From an uncultured Gemmata sp. (GTDB taxonomy: Bacteria; Planctomycetota; Planctomycetia; Gemmatales; Gemmataceae), in assembly GCA_937924775.1 (NCBI GenBank), contig CALDUT010000001.1, positions 434,001 to 498,000 of the forward strand: DNA of 64,000 nucleotides, read 5' to 3'. Positions 53,575-61,843 of the stretch are shown here, one piece after another. A program made the position numbers and the translations under genes. The notes beneath the pieces were generated by a model. That model ran no database searches and was not told where the DNA came from. It saw only the letters and a program-made list of their open reading frames with translations. Every line of letters starts with the position of its first letter. Position 1 is the first letter of the stretch.

Positions 53575-54897
53575 ATGGCCACTCTTCGACGAAGCGATTG
53601 CGAAGGCTTCCACCGCCGAGACGTGCTGACCATCGGCGCCGCGGGGGCCCTCGGACTGACCCTGCCCACAATCCTGGCAGCGGAAGCCCACGCCAAAGCC
53701 AAGAACGCGGACAGTCAGGTCAAAGCCAAAAGCGTCATTCTGCTCTGGTTGGCGGGAGGGCCGGCCACCATCGACATGTGGGACAATAAACCGGAAGCCC
53801 CCGAAGGCATCCGTGGCGAGTTCCGCTCGATCGATACGAACGTCCCGGGCATTCAATTGGCGGAAACCTTCCCCAAAACCGCCCAAGTGGTCGATAAGCT
53901 CACGATTGTCCGCTCGTTGCACCACACCATCCCCAGCCACGGCCCGGCGTCGGTGTTCATGACCACCGGCAACAAGCCCACCGCGGCCCTGCAATACCCG
54001 TCGATGGGTTCACTGGCGGCCAAATTGCTCCCCACCGAAGTCGGAGTGCCGCCGTATGTGACCTTTGGTGATCTCCGCAACGGCGGGGCGGGCTTGGCTG
54101 GTTATCTGGGTACTGGTTACAATCCCTTCGTGATCGAAGGCGGGGCGGGCCGCGGCGGCTTCAGCGTCCGTGGGCTGACGCTCAAAGGCAGCTTCACCCT
54201 CGACGAATTGGAAAAACGCGATGCCCTGCTACGCAAGTTCGACAATGGCTTCGCCAGCCTCGATAGCAGCCACGAATTGATCGACGGTCTCGACACCTTC
54301 CATCAACAAGCTCTCGAAATTCTCAAGAGCGATAAAACCCGCCGGGCCCTCGACCTGACGGCCGAAAAACCCGCCACCCGCGAACTCTACGGCAACACAC
54401 CGTTCGGCCAAGGGGCACTGGCCGCGCGTCGGCTCATCGAAGCCGGCGTTCGCTTCGCCACCGTCAGCTTTGGCGGTTGGGATACGCACCAACAAACCTT
54501 CACCCGGCACAAGACCACCTTGGCACCGACCACCGACACGGTCGTTGCAGCCCTCCTCCACGACCTGGACGACCGCGGCTTGCTTGATAGCACCATCGTG
54601 ATGGTCGCCGGAGAGTTTGGCCGGACCCCGAAGATCAACAAGAACGCCGGCCGCGATCACTGGGCCCGCTCGATGGCCTGCTTGTTGGCTGGCGGCGGCT
54701 TCAAACGCGGTTACGTCCACGGCAGCACCGATTCCAGTGGCATGGCCCCCTCCACCGAACCGGTGACCCCCGACGACATCGCCAGTACCATCTTCCACAA
54801 CCTCGGCATCGACCCGCACATGGAACTGCAAACCCCCACTGGCCGGCCGATGCAACTGTTCCGCGAAGGCAAAGTCATCGAAAAGATTATCGCCTGA
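53575..54897 (+). CDS. DUF1501 domain-containing exported protein (cassette 2)
   Basis: 440 aa from ATG 53575, preceded by CCGGAGATCTTTCC. A Tat-type signal (HRRDVLTIGAAGALGLTLP, about residues 14-32) leads to VILLWLAGGPATIDMWDNKP (near 57-76), RSLHHTIPSHGPASVFMTTG (near 110), and the C-terminal STIVMVAGEFGRTP with GRDHWARSMA. The order is the standard DUF1501 core, related to alkaline phosphatase/sulfatase folds. Second gene of cassette 2 and immediately followed by a strong terminator. Confidence 0.92.
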   Translation: MATLRRSDCEGFHRRDVLTIGAAGALGLTLPTILAAEAHAKAKNADSQVKAKSVILLWLAGGPATIDMWDNKPEAPEGIRGEFRSIDTNVPGIQLAETFPKTAQVVDKLTIVRSLHHTIPSHGPASVFMTTGNKPTAALQYPSMGSLAAKLLPTEVGVPPYVTFGDLRNGGAGLAGYLGTGYNPFVIEGGAGRGGFSVRGLTLKGSFTLDELEKRDALLRKFDNGFASLDSSHELIDGLDTFHQQALEILKSDKTRRALDLTAEKPATRELYGNTPFGQGALAARRLIEAGVRFATVSFGGWDTHQQTFTRHKTTLAPTTDTVVAALLHDLDDRGLLDSTIVMVAGEFGRTPKINKNAGRDHWARSMACLLAGGGFKRGYVHGSTDSSGMAPSTEPVTPDDIASTIFHNLGIDPHMELQTPTGRPMQLFREGKVIEKIIA

Positions 54898-54935
54898 GAG
54901 AGCCCAAGACGCGACGATTTCGCCTTACCGATTGA

Positions 54936-54961
54936 CCGGGAGGTTCCACCTCCCGGTTTTT
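54936..54961 (+). terminator. Rho-independent terminator after cassette 2
   Basis: A nine-base perfect stem CCGGGAGGT/ACCTCCCGG with a three-base loop TCC is followed by TTTTT, 39 bases after the DUF1501 stop codon. The clearest intrinsic terminator in the window. Confidence 0.9.
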
Positions 54962-55032
54962 GGTTGTCGCGCCGCTGACCTGGAATTTCTCATTTTTCCA
55001 CATCGCGTCGTAACCAATTGCTAGATGAGGCG

Positions 55033-56232
55033 TTAGACCTCTTGGAGAAGTTGTTGGGCCTTCGCGAGGCTCAAAAGTTTAGTACGTTCATCGCGATACT
55101 TATGAAACCACCCCGCGACGAGCAAGACACTATCCACCGCGGCCTCGGAAAGCAACGCCGGGCCTGGCGGGGTGGTCGCTGTCGTGGCGAGGATAGTCGC
55201 TACGGCGGCGCGGTTGGCGGCCGTGGGCGCATAAACCACGGCCCGCACTTGGCCGCGATCTAGCACATACCACCGTAGCCGATGATCCACACCCATGAGT
55301 GGATAGATGAACGCCCCCTGATTCCGGGCCCGGCGGAGCAAGCGGAGCCGCTCGTCGAGCCACTGCACCGCGGTGAGTTTGTCCCGCAGCGACATGGCCT
55401 TCTCGAACTCGAAAGCCGCGGCGGCAGCCAGCATCTGCTGGTGAAGCTGGTGGAGAATCGACCGGTTCCGGCCCTCGAGAAAGGCTTTGACCGCTCGAAC
55501 CCGCTCGGCATACGCACTGCGGCTGCAACGACCCGCACACGGACCTAAACAAGTGCTCAGTTCGTAGCGGAGGCACTGCGGCGAGCGTTCCGCATCGAAC
55601 AGTTCGCCCTGGTCGGCGAAGTGCAAGGCAACACTTTGGGGGCAATCGCGGAGGCGGAACCAATCGTTGAGCCGGCGGGCCGCGGCTTCGGAACGATACC
55701 ATTGCACCAAGGGGCCGTAGATGGCCCATTCCTTCCCCGTGGGCCGAGCAGTGACAAAAACATACGGGGCCGGTAGCTTCCCCAAACAGATGTAGTGATG
55801 CCGCTGCAATCCCGGCACCCCGCGGACGTTGAATCGGGGGCGCAGCTGCTGGATCAGCTCCAATTCCCGCAACAGGGCAGCGAATTCGTCACCGGTTTGT
55901 TCCCAGACCAACCGCCGCGTCGGCTCGATGATCTTGCCCGCTTTGGGGTTTCGGCTATTCACCCGAAAGTACGAGAGTAAGCGGCCGCGGAGATTCTTCG
56001 CCTTGCCGACATAGATGAGCCGATGGTGTGCATCGAGCATGCCATAGACCCCCGGCATCGTCGGGGCGTGGTTGCGGACGCCGCGGAGAAGTATTCCGGG
56101 ACTGCGGCCACGGATTTCGTGAACCGCCGGCACTTCTTCGGCTGGGCGAAAGCGGCTGGGGCCAAATCCGTCAAACCGGGTGGGGAAAAGATGGGGGCGA
56201 GGTCGGGATCCATCCGTGGAAGTGGGTTTCAT
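55033..56232 (-). CDS. UvrC-like GIY-YIG protein lacking the C-terminal nuclease half
   Basis: 399 aa. The N-terminal half of UvrC: GIY-YIG domain with MPGVYGMLDAHHRLIYVGKA (about residues 59-78), RGRLLSYF, the central Cys-rich stretch STCLGPCAGRCS (near 227-238), and a UVR motif FEFEKAMSLRDKLTAVQWLD (near 275-294). The RNase H-like second nuclease and HhH domains of full UvrC (about 600 aa) are absent, so it resembles Cho-type incision proteins that cut only on the 3' side of a lesion. About 58 residues precede the GIY motif. The last 100 residues are not clearly UvrC-like. Confidence 0.82.
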   Translation of the reverse strand: MKPTSTDGSRPRPHLFPTRFDGFGPSRFRPAEEVPAVHEIRGRSPGILLRGVRNHAPTMPGVYGMLDAHHRLIYVGKAKNLRGRLLSYFRVNSRNPKAGKIIEPTRRLVWEQTGDEFAALLRELELIQQLRPRFNVRGVPGLQRHHYICLGKLPAPYVFVTARPTGKEWAIYGPLVQWYRSEAAARRLNDWFRLRDCPQSVALHFADQGELFDAERSPQCLRYELSTCLGPCAGRCSRSAYAERVRAVKAFLEGRNRSILHQLHQQMLAAAAAFEFEKAMSLRDKLTAVQWLDERLRLLRRARNQGAFIYPLMGVDHRLRWYVLDRGQVRAVVYAPTAANRAAVATILATTATTPPGPALLSEAAVDSVLLVAGWFHKYRDERTKLLSLAKAQQLLQEV

Positions 56233-56622
56233 AAGCCGATCACCACGCGTATCGAGGCTGACCTGCGTCTATCTTATCCGCGGAGCGACCGTTCGGATAA
56301 CGCGAAGTCGCCGACTCAACAGGAAGATGCTATTGTTGATCGCTTTTGTGATAATTTCCGCAGGAGCCTAGGATCACTCCCTGACGAAAGAAACAACCGC
56401 GGAAAAGGGTAACGCACATCCCACCAGGCCGGTAGGCTCTCCCCAAATGGCGGGGTCGTGGGTGGCGGTCGAGCGAAGGGGTATGGAAAACGCCGCCCGC
56501 TCGCCGGAGTGAAGCCGGGGCGAGCGTGAGGGGATTAGACGTAAGATTCACAGATCGGAGCGAACTTCAACGTGGTTGAGCACTGGAGGGCGCCACGGAA
56601 GTATGGCGTTTTGGTCCAGGAT
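56233..56622. other. Intergenic region with a duplicated gene end
   Basis: 390 bases between the GIY-YIG and BON-like genes, both on the minus strand. It contains the first copy of the 38-base repeat (56545-56582), a remnant of a second BON-like gene end. The rest shows no gene. Confidence 0.5.
56545..56582 (-). repeat. Remnant copy of the BON-like gene 3' end
   Basis: Differs at three of 38 positions from 56620-56657, the end of the BON-like gene. On the minus strand it still reads LNHVEVRSDL and a stop, against LNYVEVRSDL and a stop in the intact gene. The rest of the second copy is missing, so this is probably what a tandem duplication and deletion left behind. Confidence 0.8.
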
Positions 56623-56844
56623 TCACAAATCGGAGCGAACTTCGACGTAGTTGAGCAGAGTGCGTTGCCCCACGAGTGGGCGGAGCGTTTCTTGGGCCAT
56701 CTGTTTGAGGTAGTAGCTTGAGACTTGGCCGGTGATGACCACTTTCTTGTCGTCAGCGGTGACGACCAATCGGCGCAATTGGCCGATGGGGCTGCTGGTG
56801 AGGGCTTCCGCGGGTTCCGGTAGCAGAGTTGAGCAGGTGTTCAT
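56623..56844 (-). CDS. Small BON-like domain protein
   Basis: 73 aa from ATG 56844, preceded by AAGGAGCGACGCG, a strong ribosome binding site; the longer open frame upstream is not needed. The core RLVVTADDKKVVITGQVSSY followed by YLKQMAQETLRPL and LLNYVEVRSDL has the strand-strand-helix-strand order of BON domains (osmotically induced, lipid or ligand binding). No signal peptide, so cytoplasmic in its present form. Its 3' end is duplicated 75 bases further on. Confidence 0.72.
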   Translation of the reverse strand: MNTCSTLLPEPAEALTSSPIGQLRRLVVTADDKKVVITGQVSSYYLKQMAQETLRPLVGQRTLLNYVEVRSDL

Positions 56845-57225
56845 CGCGTCGCTCCTTCGGGTGATCGAGTCGGGCGAATATCCGACCCACGAACGCGACG
56901 ACAGGCGGCCGGTGGCCGCGGGCAGTCGCGCAAGGGGAATCGTTCCATAACGACAGTGGAAGGAGGCCAGAATGGTGGCGAGTCCATCCGATTTCATGCC
57001 GAGGCGAACCGAAGATTCCATTACCCTATCGGATGTTATCCGCGTCTGCGCCGGGTTGCAACGATTTTCCCGATTTTTCTCTATTTTTACACAAGTTGAA
57101 TTAAATCCTTGTTGTTCCTACACTTCCGCTGTGTGGTCGGGATCGTGGCCCTACTGGAGCCCCCCGGCTGCGCTCCAAGGCTTCGATTGGCAGTCAGGGC
57201 TGTGCGAGGGCGGAGGAGGTTACGC
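56845..57225. other. Divergent promoter region, A+T-rich
   Basis: 381 bases between the BON-like gene (minus) and the membrane protein gene (plus). The part 57060-57125 is markedly A+T-rich and carries a good promoter candidate. The plus-strand frame is open from a TTG at 57109, but the start at 57226 is preferred. Confidence 0.5.
57096..57124 (+). promoter_or_regulatory. Sigma-70-like promoter of the membrane protein gene
   Basis: TTGAAT (57096-57101), a 17-base spacer and TACACT (57119-57124), in the only strongly A+T-rich patch of this intergenic region, about 100 bases upstream of the preferred GTG start at 57226. Confidence 0.45.
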
Positions 57226-59019
57226 GTGTTTGGGTATCAGCCGTGGCGGTCGGCCCGTGCGGCGTGGGTCGTTACGTTGGCGGTTCTCCTGGCTGGAGTG
57301 CCACTGTTCCTCTGCATGCCGCCGTGGAACGATGTCACCCTGCACGACATGGTGGTACGAAACATTCTCCGCGGCGGGGTTCTCTATCGCGACGTATTCG
57401 ACACCAATTTGCCCGGCATCGATTGGGCGATGGCCGTTATCCGCAGAACGTGTGGCTGGAGTTATGAGGTTCTGCGGGCCGCGGATTTGCTGATCATCGG
57501 TGCAAGCCTGGTCGTTTTGAGCGGTTGGGTTCGCGCCTGTGGTGGCTCGCAGGCCAGTGTTGCATGGTTTGTCGCCGCCGCGGTGCTGTTTTACTTGTTC
57601 ACATCAGAATTCAATCATGTTCAACGCGACCCGTGGATGCTGTTGCCGGCGGTGGTAGCCGCCCGGTTGCGGTTATGGCGGTGCCAAAATGGCCTGACGG
57701 CTCCCCTAGCGGGGCAAGTACGCTGGGCGGTTGTAGAAGGGTTGGTTTGGGGTATGGCGGTGTGGGTGAAGCCACACGCGGCGGTTCCAGCGTTCGCGGT
57801 CTGGGGGGCGTCGGTATTCCTCCGGCGACGAACGGAATCGTTCCCACGACTCGGCGGCGAATGGGCCGCGTTGATCGGCGGGGGGCTGTTGGCCGGCGCA
57901 CCGGGTGTGGCGTGGCTGATCGCCACCGGTGCCTGGCCATACTTTCTGGATGTCTTCCTGCGTTGGAACCCCCATTACCTGGCCGATTCTGGTCCATTGG
58001 GTTACCGCTTCGTGACGGTTTTCAACTGCTTCCGCCCGTGGAGTTTATTGCATTTCATCGCCCTACCACTGGCACTGATGGCGCTGGCGGAAGCGACCCT
58101 GGGGCGCGTGGACCGGGTGCCGGTGCTGAAGTGGCTATACCAGCATAATCCGCAACCCGACGTCCGAACCGCCCGGGTGCTGCTCGCGGTGCTGTACCTC
58201 AGTTGGATGCTGCAGGCGGTTTGTATTCAGAAAGCTTTCGATTATGTTCACATCCCCCTGACATTTCTGGGCATGGCGGTGTTGGCCGGGCACTGCTGGT
58301 GCTTGGGTTTTGCTTATCTGGTGTGGTTTTTCGTCGTCGTGGTCCTTCTGTATGGGGCCGAGGCTTCCCCCCCGCTGCGTGCGGTGGTGCAAGCGATCAA
58401 CCCCAACAGCAGTTTCGTGAAATTGGAGCCATACCCGCTGTTTGATCATGAAGTGATGCAACTGTGGCCCCGCTGTTGGCGAGAAGGCAGCTCGCCTGAA
58501 CTGCGCGATCGGATCGGCCACTACACCGACATTCACTGCGGCACCCGCTGGCAGGAACTGACAGCCGTAGCGGAGTTCCTGCGTAGTCTCGACCCGCCGT
58601 TGGGGCCGCGGGAATTGAACTGCTGGCACGATAGCACGCATCCGCTGTACCTGATGCTTGATCTGGAACCAGCGACACGCTACATGCATTACGGCACCGC
58701 CTTCGGTATCCGCTCGAAGCGGGAGGTGATCGCCGAGGAAGTCCGCAACAGCCGGCAACGGTATGTGGTCAGTGATCTGGTGCGCACCACGCCCGATCGC
58801 CACGCCCCCTACGATCCGAGCGCATGGCGAGCCGGTGATCCGCTGCCGGTGTGGTTGCCGCCGGCGGAGCGGGCCAAGTTCCCATGGAATCAGCCGGTGG
58901 TGTTCCGCTGCGGCCGGTATGTGGTTCATCGCATTGACCACAGCCGGCCGTTGGGAGTCATTCGTGTCCCGGCGTGGGAGACGCTCGACCGACTGGCCGA
59001 GTTCGGCCCCGACGAATGA
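57226..59019 (+). CDS. Multi-pass membrane protein, GT-C glycosyltransferase-like
   Basis: 597 aa from GTG 57226, which follows AGGAGG by seven bases; the longer frame back to 57109 has no such site. About eight to ten hydrophobic helices, among them WVVTLAVLLAGVPLFLCM (about residues 13-30), AALIGGGLLAGAPGVAWLIA and LIIGASLVVLSGWV. The first outside loop NDVTLHDMVVRNILRGGVLY followed by RDVFDTNLPGIDW resembles the acidic first loop of GT-C fold lipid-linked-sugar transferases. A soluble C-terminal domain (about 400-597) is rich in Trp and Arg. The glycosyltransferase assignment rests on layout only. Confidence 0.65.
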   Translation: MFGYQPWRSARAAWVVTLAVLLAGVPLFLCMPPWNDVTLHDMVVRNILRGGVLYRDVFDTNLPGIDWAMAVIRRTCGWSYEVLRAADLLIIGASLVVLSGWVRACGGSQASVAWFVAAAVLFYLFTSEFNHVQRDPWMLLPAVVAARLRLWRCQNGLTAPLAGQVRWAVVEGLVWGMAVWVKPHAAVPAFAVWGASVFLRRRTESFPRLGGEWAALIGGGLLAGAPGVAWLIATGAWPYFLDVFLRWNPHYLADSGPLGYRFVTVFNCFRPWSLLHFIALPLALMALAEATLGRVDRVPVLKWLYQHNPQPDVRTARVLLAVLYLSWMLQAVCIQKAFDYVHIPLTFLGMAVLAGHCWCLGFAYLVWFFVVVVLLYGAEASPPLRAVVQAINPNSSFVKLEPYPLFDHEVMQLWPRCWREGSSPELRDRIGHYTDIHCGTRWQELTAVAEFLRSLDPPLGPRELNCWHDSTHPLYLMLDLEPATRYMHYGTAFGIRSKREVIAEEVRNSRQRYVVSDLVRTTPDRHAPYDPSAWRAGDPLPVWLPPAERAKFPWNQPVVFRCGRYVVHRIDHSRPLGVIRVPAWETLDRLAEFGPDE

Positions 59020-59155
59020 GTTTGTTCAATTTCTGACCCTCCCTTGCGAGGTTTCAGGAATGCAGGTCTGGCGTTTTTGCTCATCCTGGTGCTGGGATGA
59101 CCAGATTTTGAACATATTTTCACTCTACCCGCGGCAACCGACCCCTGAAGCCACT

Positions 59156-60025
59156 TCAGCTTTCCGCGACGACCGGGTTCTTCAAAACGCCGATACCGGC
59201 AATTTCGACTTCCACCACATCGCCGGGTTGGAGCACCACCGGCGGCTTGCGGGCGATGCCCACACCCGGAGGAGTTCCGGTGAAGATCAGATCGCCCGGT
59301 TCGAGTGTCACTACCTGTGAGAGGAACCACAGCAAATGCGGCACACCGAAGATGAACTCTTTGGTGTTCGAGTTCTGCATGGTGGTGCCGTTGAGCCGCA
59401 GTTGTACCTGGAGCTGGTGGGGGTTGGTCAGTTCGTCGCGGGTGACCAAGACCGGCCCGGTGGGGGCAAAGGTGTCGAAGGTTTTCCCAATGATCCACTG
59501 CTTTTCTTCGCCGCGGAATTGCCAATCGCGCGCGCTGACGTCGTGGCCGCAGGTATAGCCACCGACATATTCCAACGCGCTGGCATCGTTGGGAATATGC
59601 TTGCCGGTTTTACCAATCACCACCACCAATTCCGCTTCGTAATCAACCTTTTGAGCCACTTTGGGTAACCGGATTGGTTCGCCGTGGGCGATGAGGGCAT
59701 TGGGGAATTTGCCGAACAGCACCGGCTCCGTGGGAATAGCCTTGCCTCCCTCAATCGCGTGATCGCGGTAATTGAGGCCGATACAGAGAATTTTGCCGGG
59801 GTTGGGCACCGGCGGCAGGAGTCGGACGGCATTGGCCGCATATTTCACCGCATGCGGGTTGTTGGCCAGTTGAGCCGCGGCGTGGCGAATGGCCGGCGAG
59901 GCCGCGAGCAAGTCTTTCATGCAAGTCGGCAAGCCGGGATCGGTCGCGTGGAGGTCGATGTAGCCGTCGGCGACCGCCAAGGCCGCACGCGGACCGTGAG
60001 GGGTCAGAATCGTGGCGAGTTTCAT
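59156..60025 (-). CDS. Fumarylacetoacetate hydrolase family protein
   Basis: 289 aa. FAH-family enzymes hydrolyse or decarboxylate 2-oxo or 1,3-dicarbonyl acids in aromatic and sugar-acid catabolism. Seen: ILCIGLNYRDHAIEGGKAIP (about residues 79-98), PVLFGKFPNALIAHGEPI, the metal ligands in DYEAELVVVIGKTG (Glu-x-Glu near 130-132) and the Asp in GHDVSARDWQFRGEEKQW, and EPGDLIFTGTPPGVG near 255. The set is typical of 2-hydroxyhepta-2,4-diene-1,7-dioate isomerase/5-oxopent-3-ene hydrolase-like members. Cytoplasmic and monocistronic. Confidence 0.9.
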   Translation of the reverse strand: MKLATILTPHGPRAALAVADGYIDLHATDPGLPTCMKDLLAASPAIRHAAAQLANNPHAVKYAANAVRLLPPVPNPGKILCIGLNYRDHAIEGGKAIPTEPVLFGKFPNALIAHGEPIRLPKVAQKVDYEAELVVVIGKTGKHIPNDASALEYVGGYTCGHDVSARDWQFRGEEKQWIIGKTFDTFAPTGPVLVTRDELTNPHQLQVQLRLNGTTMQNSNTKEFIFGVPHLLWFLSQVVTLEPGDLIFTGTPPGVGIARKPPVVLQPGDVVEVEIAGIGVLKNPVVAES

Positions 60026-60633
60026 AGGTCGTCAACTCCGAAGAAGATATCGGAGTATTCAATAAACAAACCACGGCAAAGGCGAGCGGCACGCCGCGAG
60101 AATCGGAGCGAACGCAGAAGCCCTAGTCGCCATGTGATTGACAAAGGTTTCGGCCCCACGCCCCGCCCCGGGCCAACGCGCAGCCATCGCAACAAGAGGG
60201 TGACAACGAACCCCGGCGGGTGGCAGACTCCGAACTCTCTAGCCGCTTGGCTGAATGTATACTTTTGTATAATTTTGTATAGTTACGATGGCCCATTGTG
60301 GCGAATTCCTATACGGCATGAAAATTGCTAATGACTGTTCAATATTCATAAGTTCAATATTGCCAAGCTCTTGGGTGCGACATTCTAACAATCGCCGACG
60401 TTCCACGTGGAACACTTCGCCAAAAATAGACATCCCGCAACGGGATGTTCCCCACGGCGTCCGTCTGAAGTGGAACTTTCACGAACTGCAACCGCGGAGG
60501 AAACCGTCGGCGTTTCGGGGAATGAGGCACACGCCGTGACTGCGCGGATATCGCCTGCGTTTCTCCAGGCCGCTGCGTCGGTTGGGCAGCAGCGGTTTAT
60601 GACAACCGACCTTTGTGGTGGGGCGACTCCCGG
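60026..60633. other. Intergenic region, 608 bases, holding copy C
   Basis: Between two minus-strand genes. It contains copy C of the dispersed element (60303-60415) and, below it, an A+T-rich stretch (60240-60300, ACTATACAAAATTATACAAA on the minus strand). An open frame of 64 codons (60239-60433, minus) runs through the element. The remainder has no features I can support. Confidence 0.5.
60303..60415 (-). repeat. Dispersed parS-like element, copy C
   Basis: On the minus strand it starts with the perfect 14-bp palindrome GTTCCACGTGGAAC (60400-60413), continues GTCGGCGATTGTTAGAATG, GGCAATATTGAACTTATGAA and AGCAATTTTCATGCC. With its flanking T the palindrome differs from the 16-bp parS form known from Pseudomonas (TGTTCCACGTGGAACA) only in the last base. 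The frame reads VFHVERRRLLECRTQELGN, then IELMNIEQSLAIFMP. Confidence 0.75.
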
Positions 60634-61674
60634 TCAACTGCTGGCGAGGATGTGCAGGATGTCCGCGTCTTGGACGATGTAAGTTTTGCCTTCGGTCCGA
60701 CACAGGCCCCGGGCTTTGGCTTCTTTCTCAGAATAGCCGCAGGCGACGAAATCCTCATAACTGATGACATTGGCCCGCACAAACTTCTCGCTGAGGTCTT
60801 TGTGAATGCAGCCTGCGGCTTCCACCGCGGTGCAACCCTTGGGAATGGACCATGTCCGGCATTCGTCTTCGCCCACGGTAAAGAACACTTCGCGGCCGAC
60901 CCCGTAGAACATGGCCCGGATGGTTTCGTCGCGGCGGAAACCGGTCACGCCCAAGTCGGCCATGAACGTGCGGCGGTCCTCGTCGCTGAGGGCCCCAAGT
61001 TCCATTTCGAGTTTGACCGGGGCTTGCCGCGCGGTGGGGGCCAAGGCGAGCAGATCCGCTGGCAGCGGATCGTTGAAGCCGCTATCGCCGCGGTTGACAA
61101 AGACGATTTCCGGCTTCAGGGTGAGCAATTGGAAGCTACGGACGGCCTTTTCCTCTTCTGGGGAGAGTCCGAGTGTTGCTGCCGGCTTGCCCGCTTCGAA
61201 AGCAGCGATGAGCCGTTGCAACAGGGCGAGTTCGGCTTCATCGGCTTCGCGTTCCTTGGCCGGTTTGGCTTTTTTGAGGGCCGCTTCTACCTTCGGCAAC
61301 CGATTCGAGACCACCTCCAAATCGGCAAAGAGCAACTCTTCACGAAATTTCCGGAGTTGGTCGGCCCAATCGGTACGGCTGAAGCCATCGAGAACCACGA
61401 CCATGCCGTTGGCTTCGCGGATAATTCCCAAGCGGCGAGCGTTGTCCTTGCGTTCGTCGAGCATCAGGCCCGGGGTGTCGAGAACGGCAACTTTCGTATA
61501 GGTGGTTTTCTTGGGTTGGAGGACAGCGGCGATTTTCGCGAGCCGTTCGTCGGGTACGTCGGCCATCGCGGTTTGCCCCTGTTGAACTTTGGCCGGGTCC
61601 GGCTTTTCACCGGTCAGCCATTCGAACACCGTGCTTTTGCCGGTTCCTGCGAATCCCACCAAACCCATCTTCAT
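60634..61674 (-). CDS. YchF-like GTPase/ATPase (Obg-HflX superfamily)
   Basis: 346 aa from ATG 61674, preceded by AAGGATCTTAACC. Seen: P-loop LVGFAGTGKSTVFEWLTG (about residues 4-21; YchF usually has LPNVGKST), VAVLDTPGLMLDERKDNARR with the G3 DTPG (near 69), a coiled-coil insert (about 118-170), and a C-terminal TGS/DUF933-like domain with VGEDECRTWSIPKGCTAVEA, GCIHKDLSEKFVRANVISYE and KTYIVQDADILHI. YchF proteins prefer ATP through an NxxE motif; here VNRGDSG stands at that place. The DUF933 end clearly matches, the G domain less so, hence YchF-like rather than YchF. Confidence 0.82.
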   Translation of the reverse strand: MKMGLVGFAGTGKSTVFEWLTGEKPDPAKVQQGQTAMADVPDERLAKIAAVLQPKKTTYTKVAVLDTPGLMLDERKDNARRLGIIREANGMVVVLDGFSRTDWADQLRKFREELLFADLEVVSNRLPKVEAALKKAKPAKEREADEAELALLQRLIAAFEAGKPAATLGLSPEEEKAVRSFQLLTLKPEIVFVNRGDSGFNDPLPADLLALAPTARQAPVKLEMELGALSDEDRRTFMADLGVTGFRRDETIRAMFYGVGREVFFTVGEDECRTWSIPKGCTAVEAAGCIHKDLSEKFVRANVISYEDFVACGYSEKEAKARGLCRTEGKTYIVQDADILHILASS

Positions 61675-61843
61675 GGTTAAGATCCTTAATTGGCCGCAAG
61701 CAGCTGTTTTTCCCCTTACGTTATGAACTGTCCGGCTTGCCGGTATCATTCTCAGGAGGCCACGGGGATCGTAGTTCATAATTCAGGGAGAAACCTCGGT
61801 GGTATAACCACTGGTCCCACTCCCGCCAACAGGAGCCGATCCG

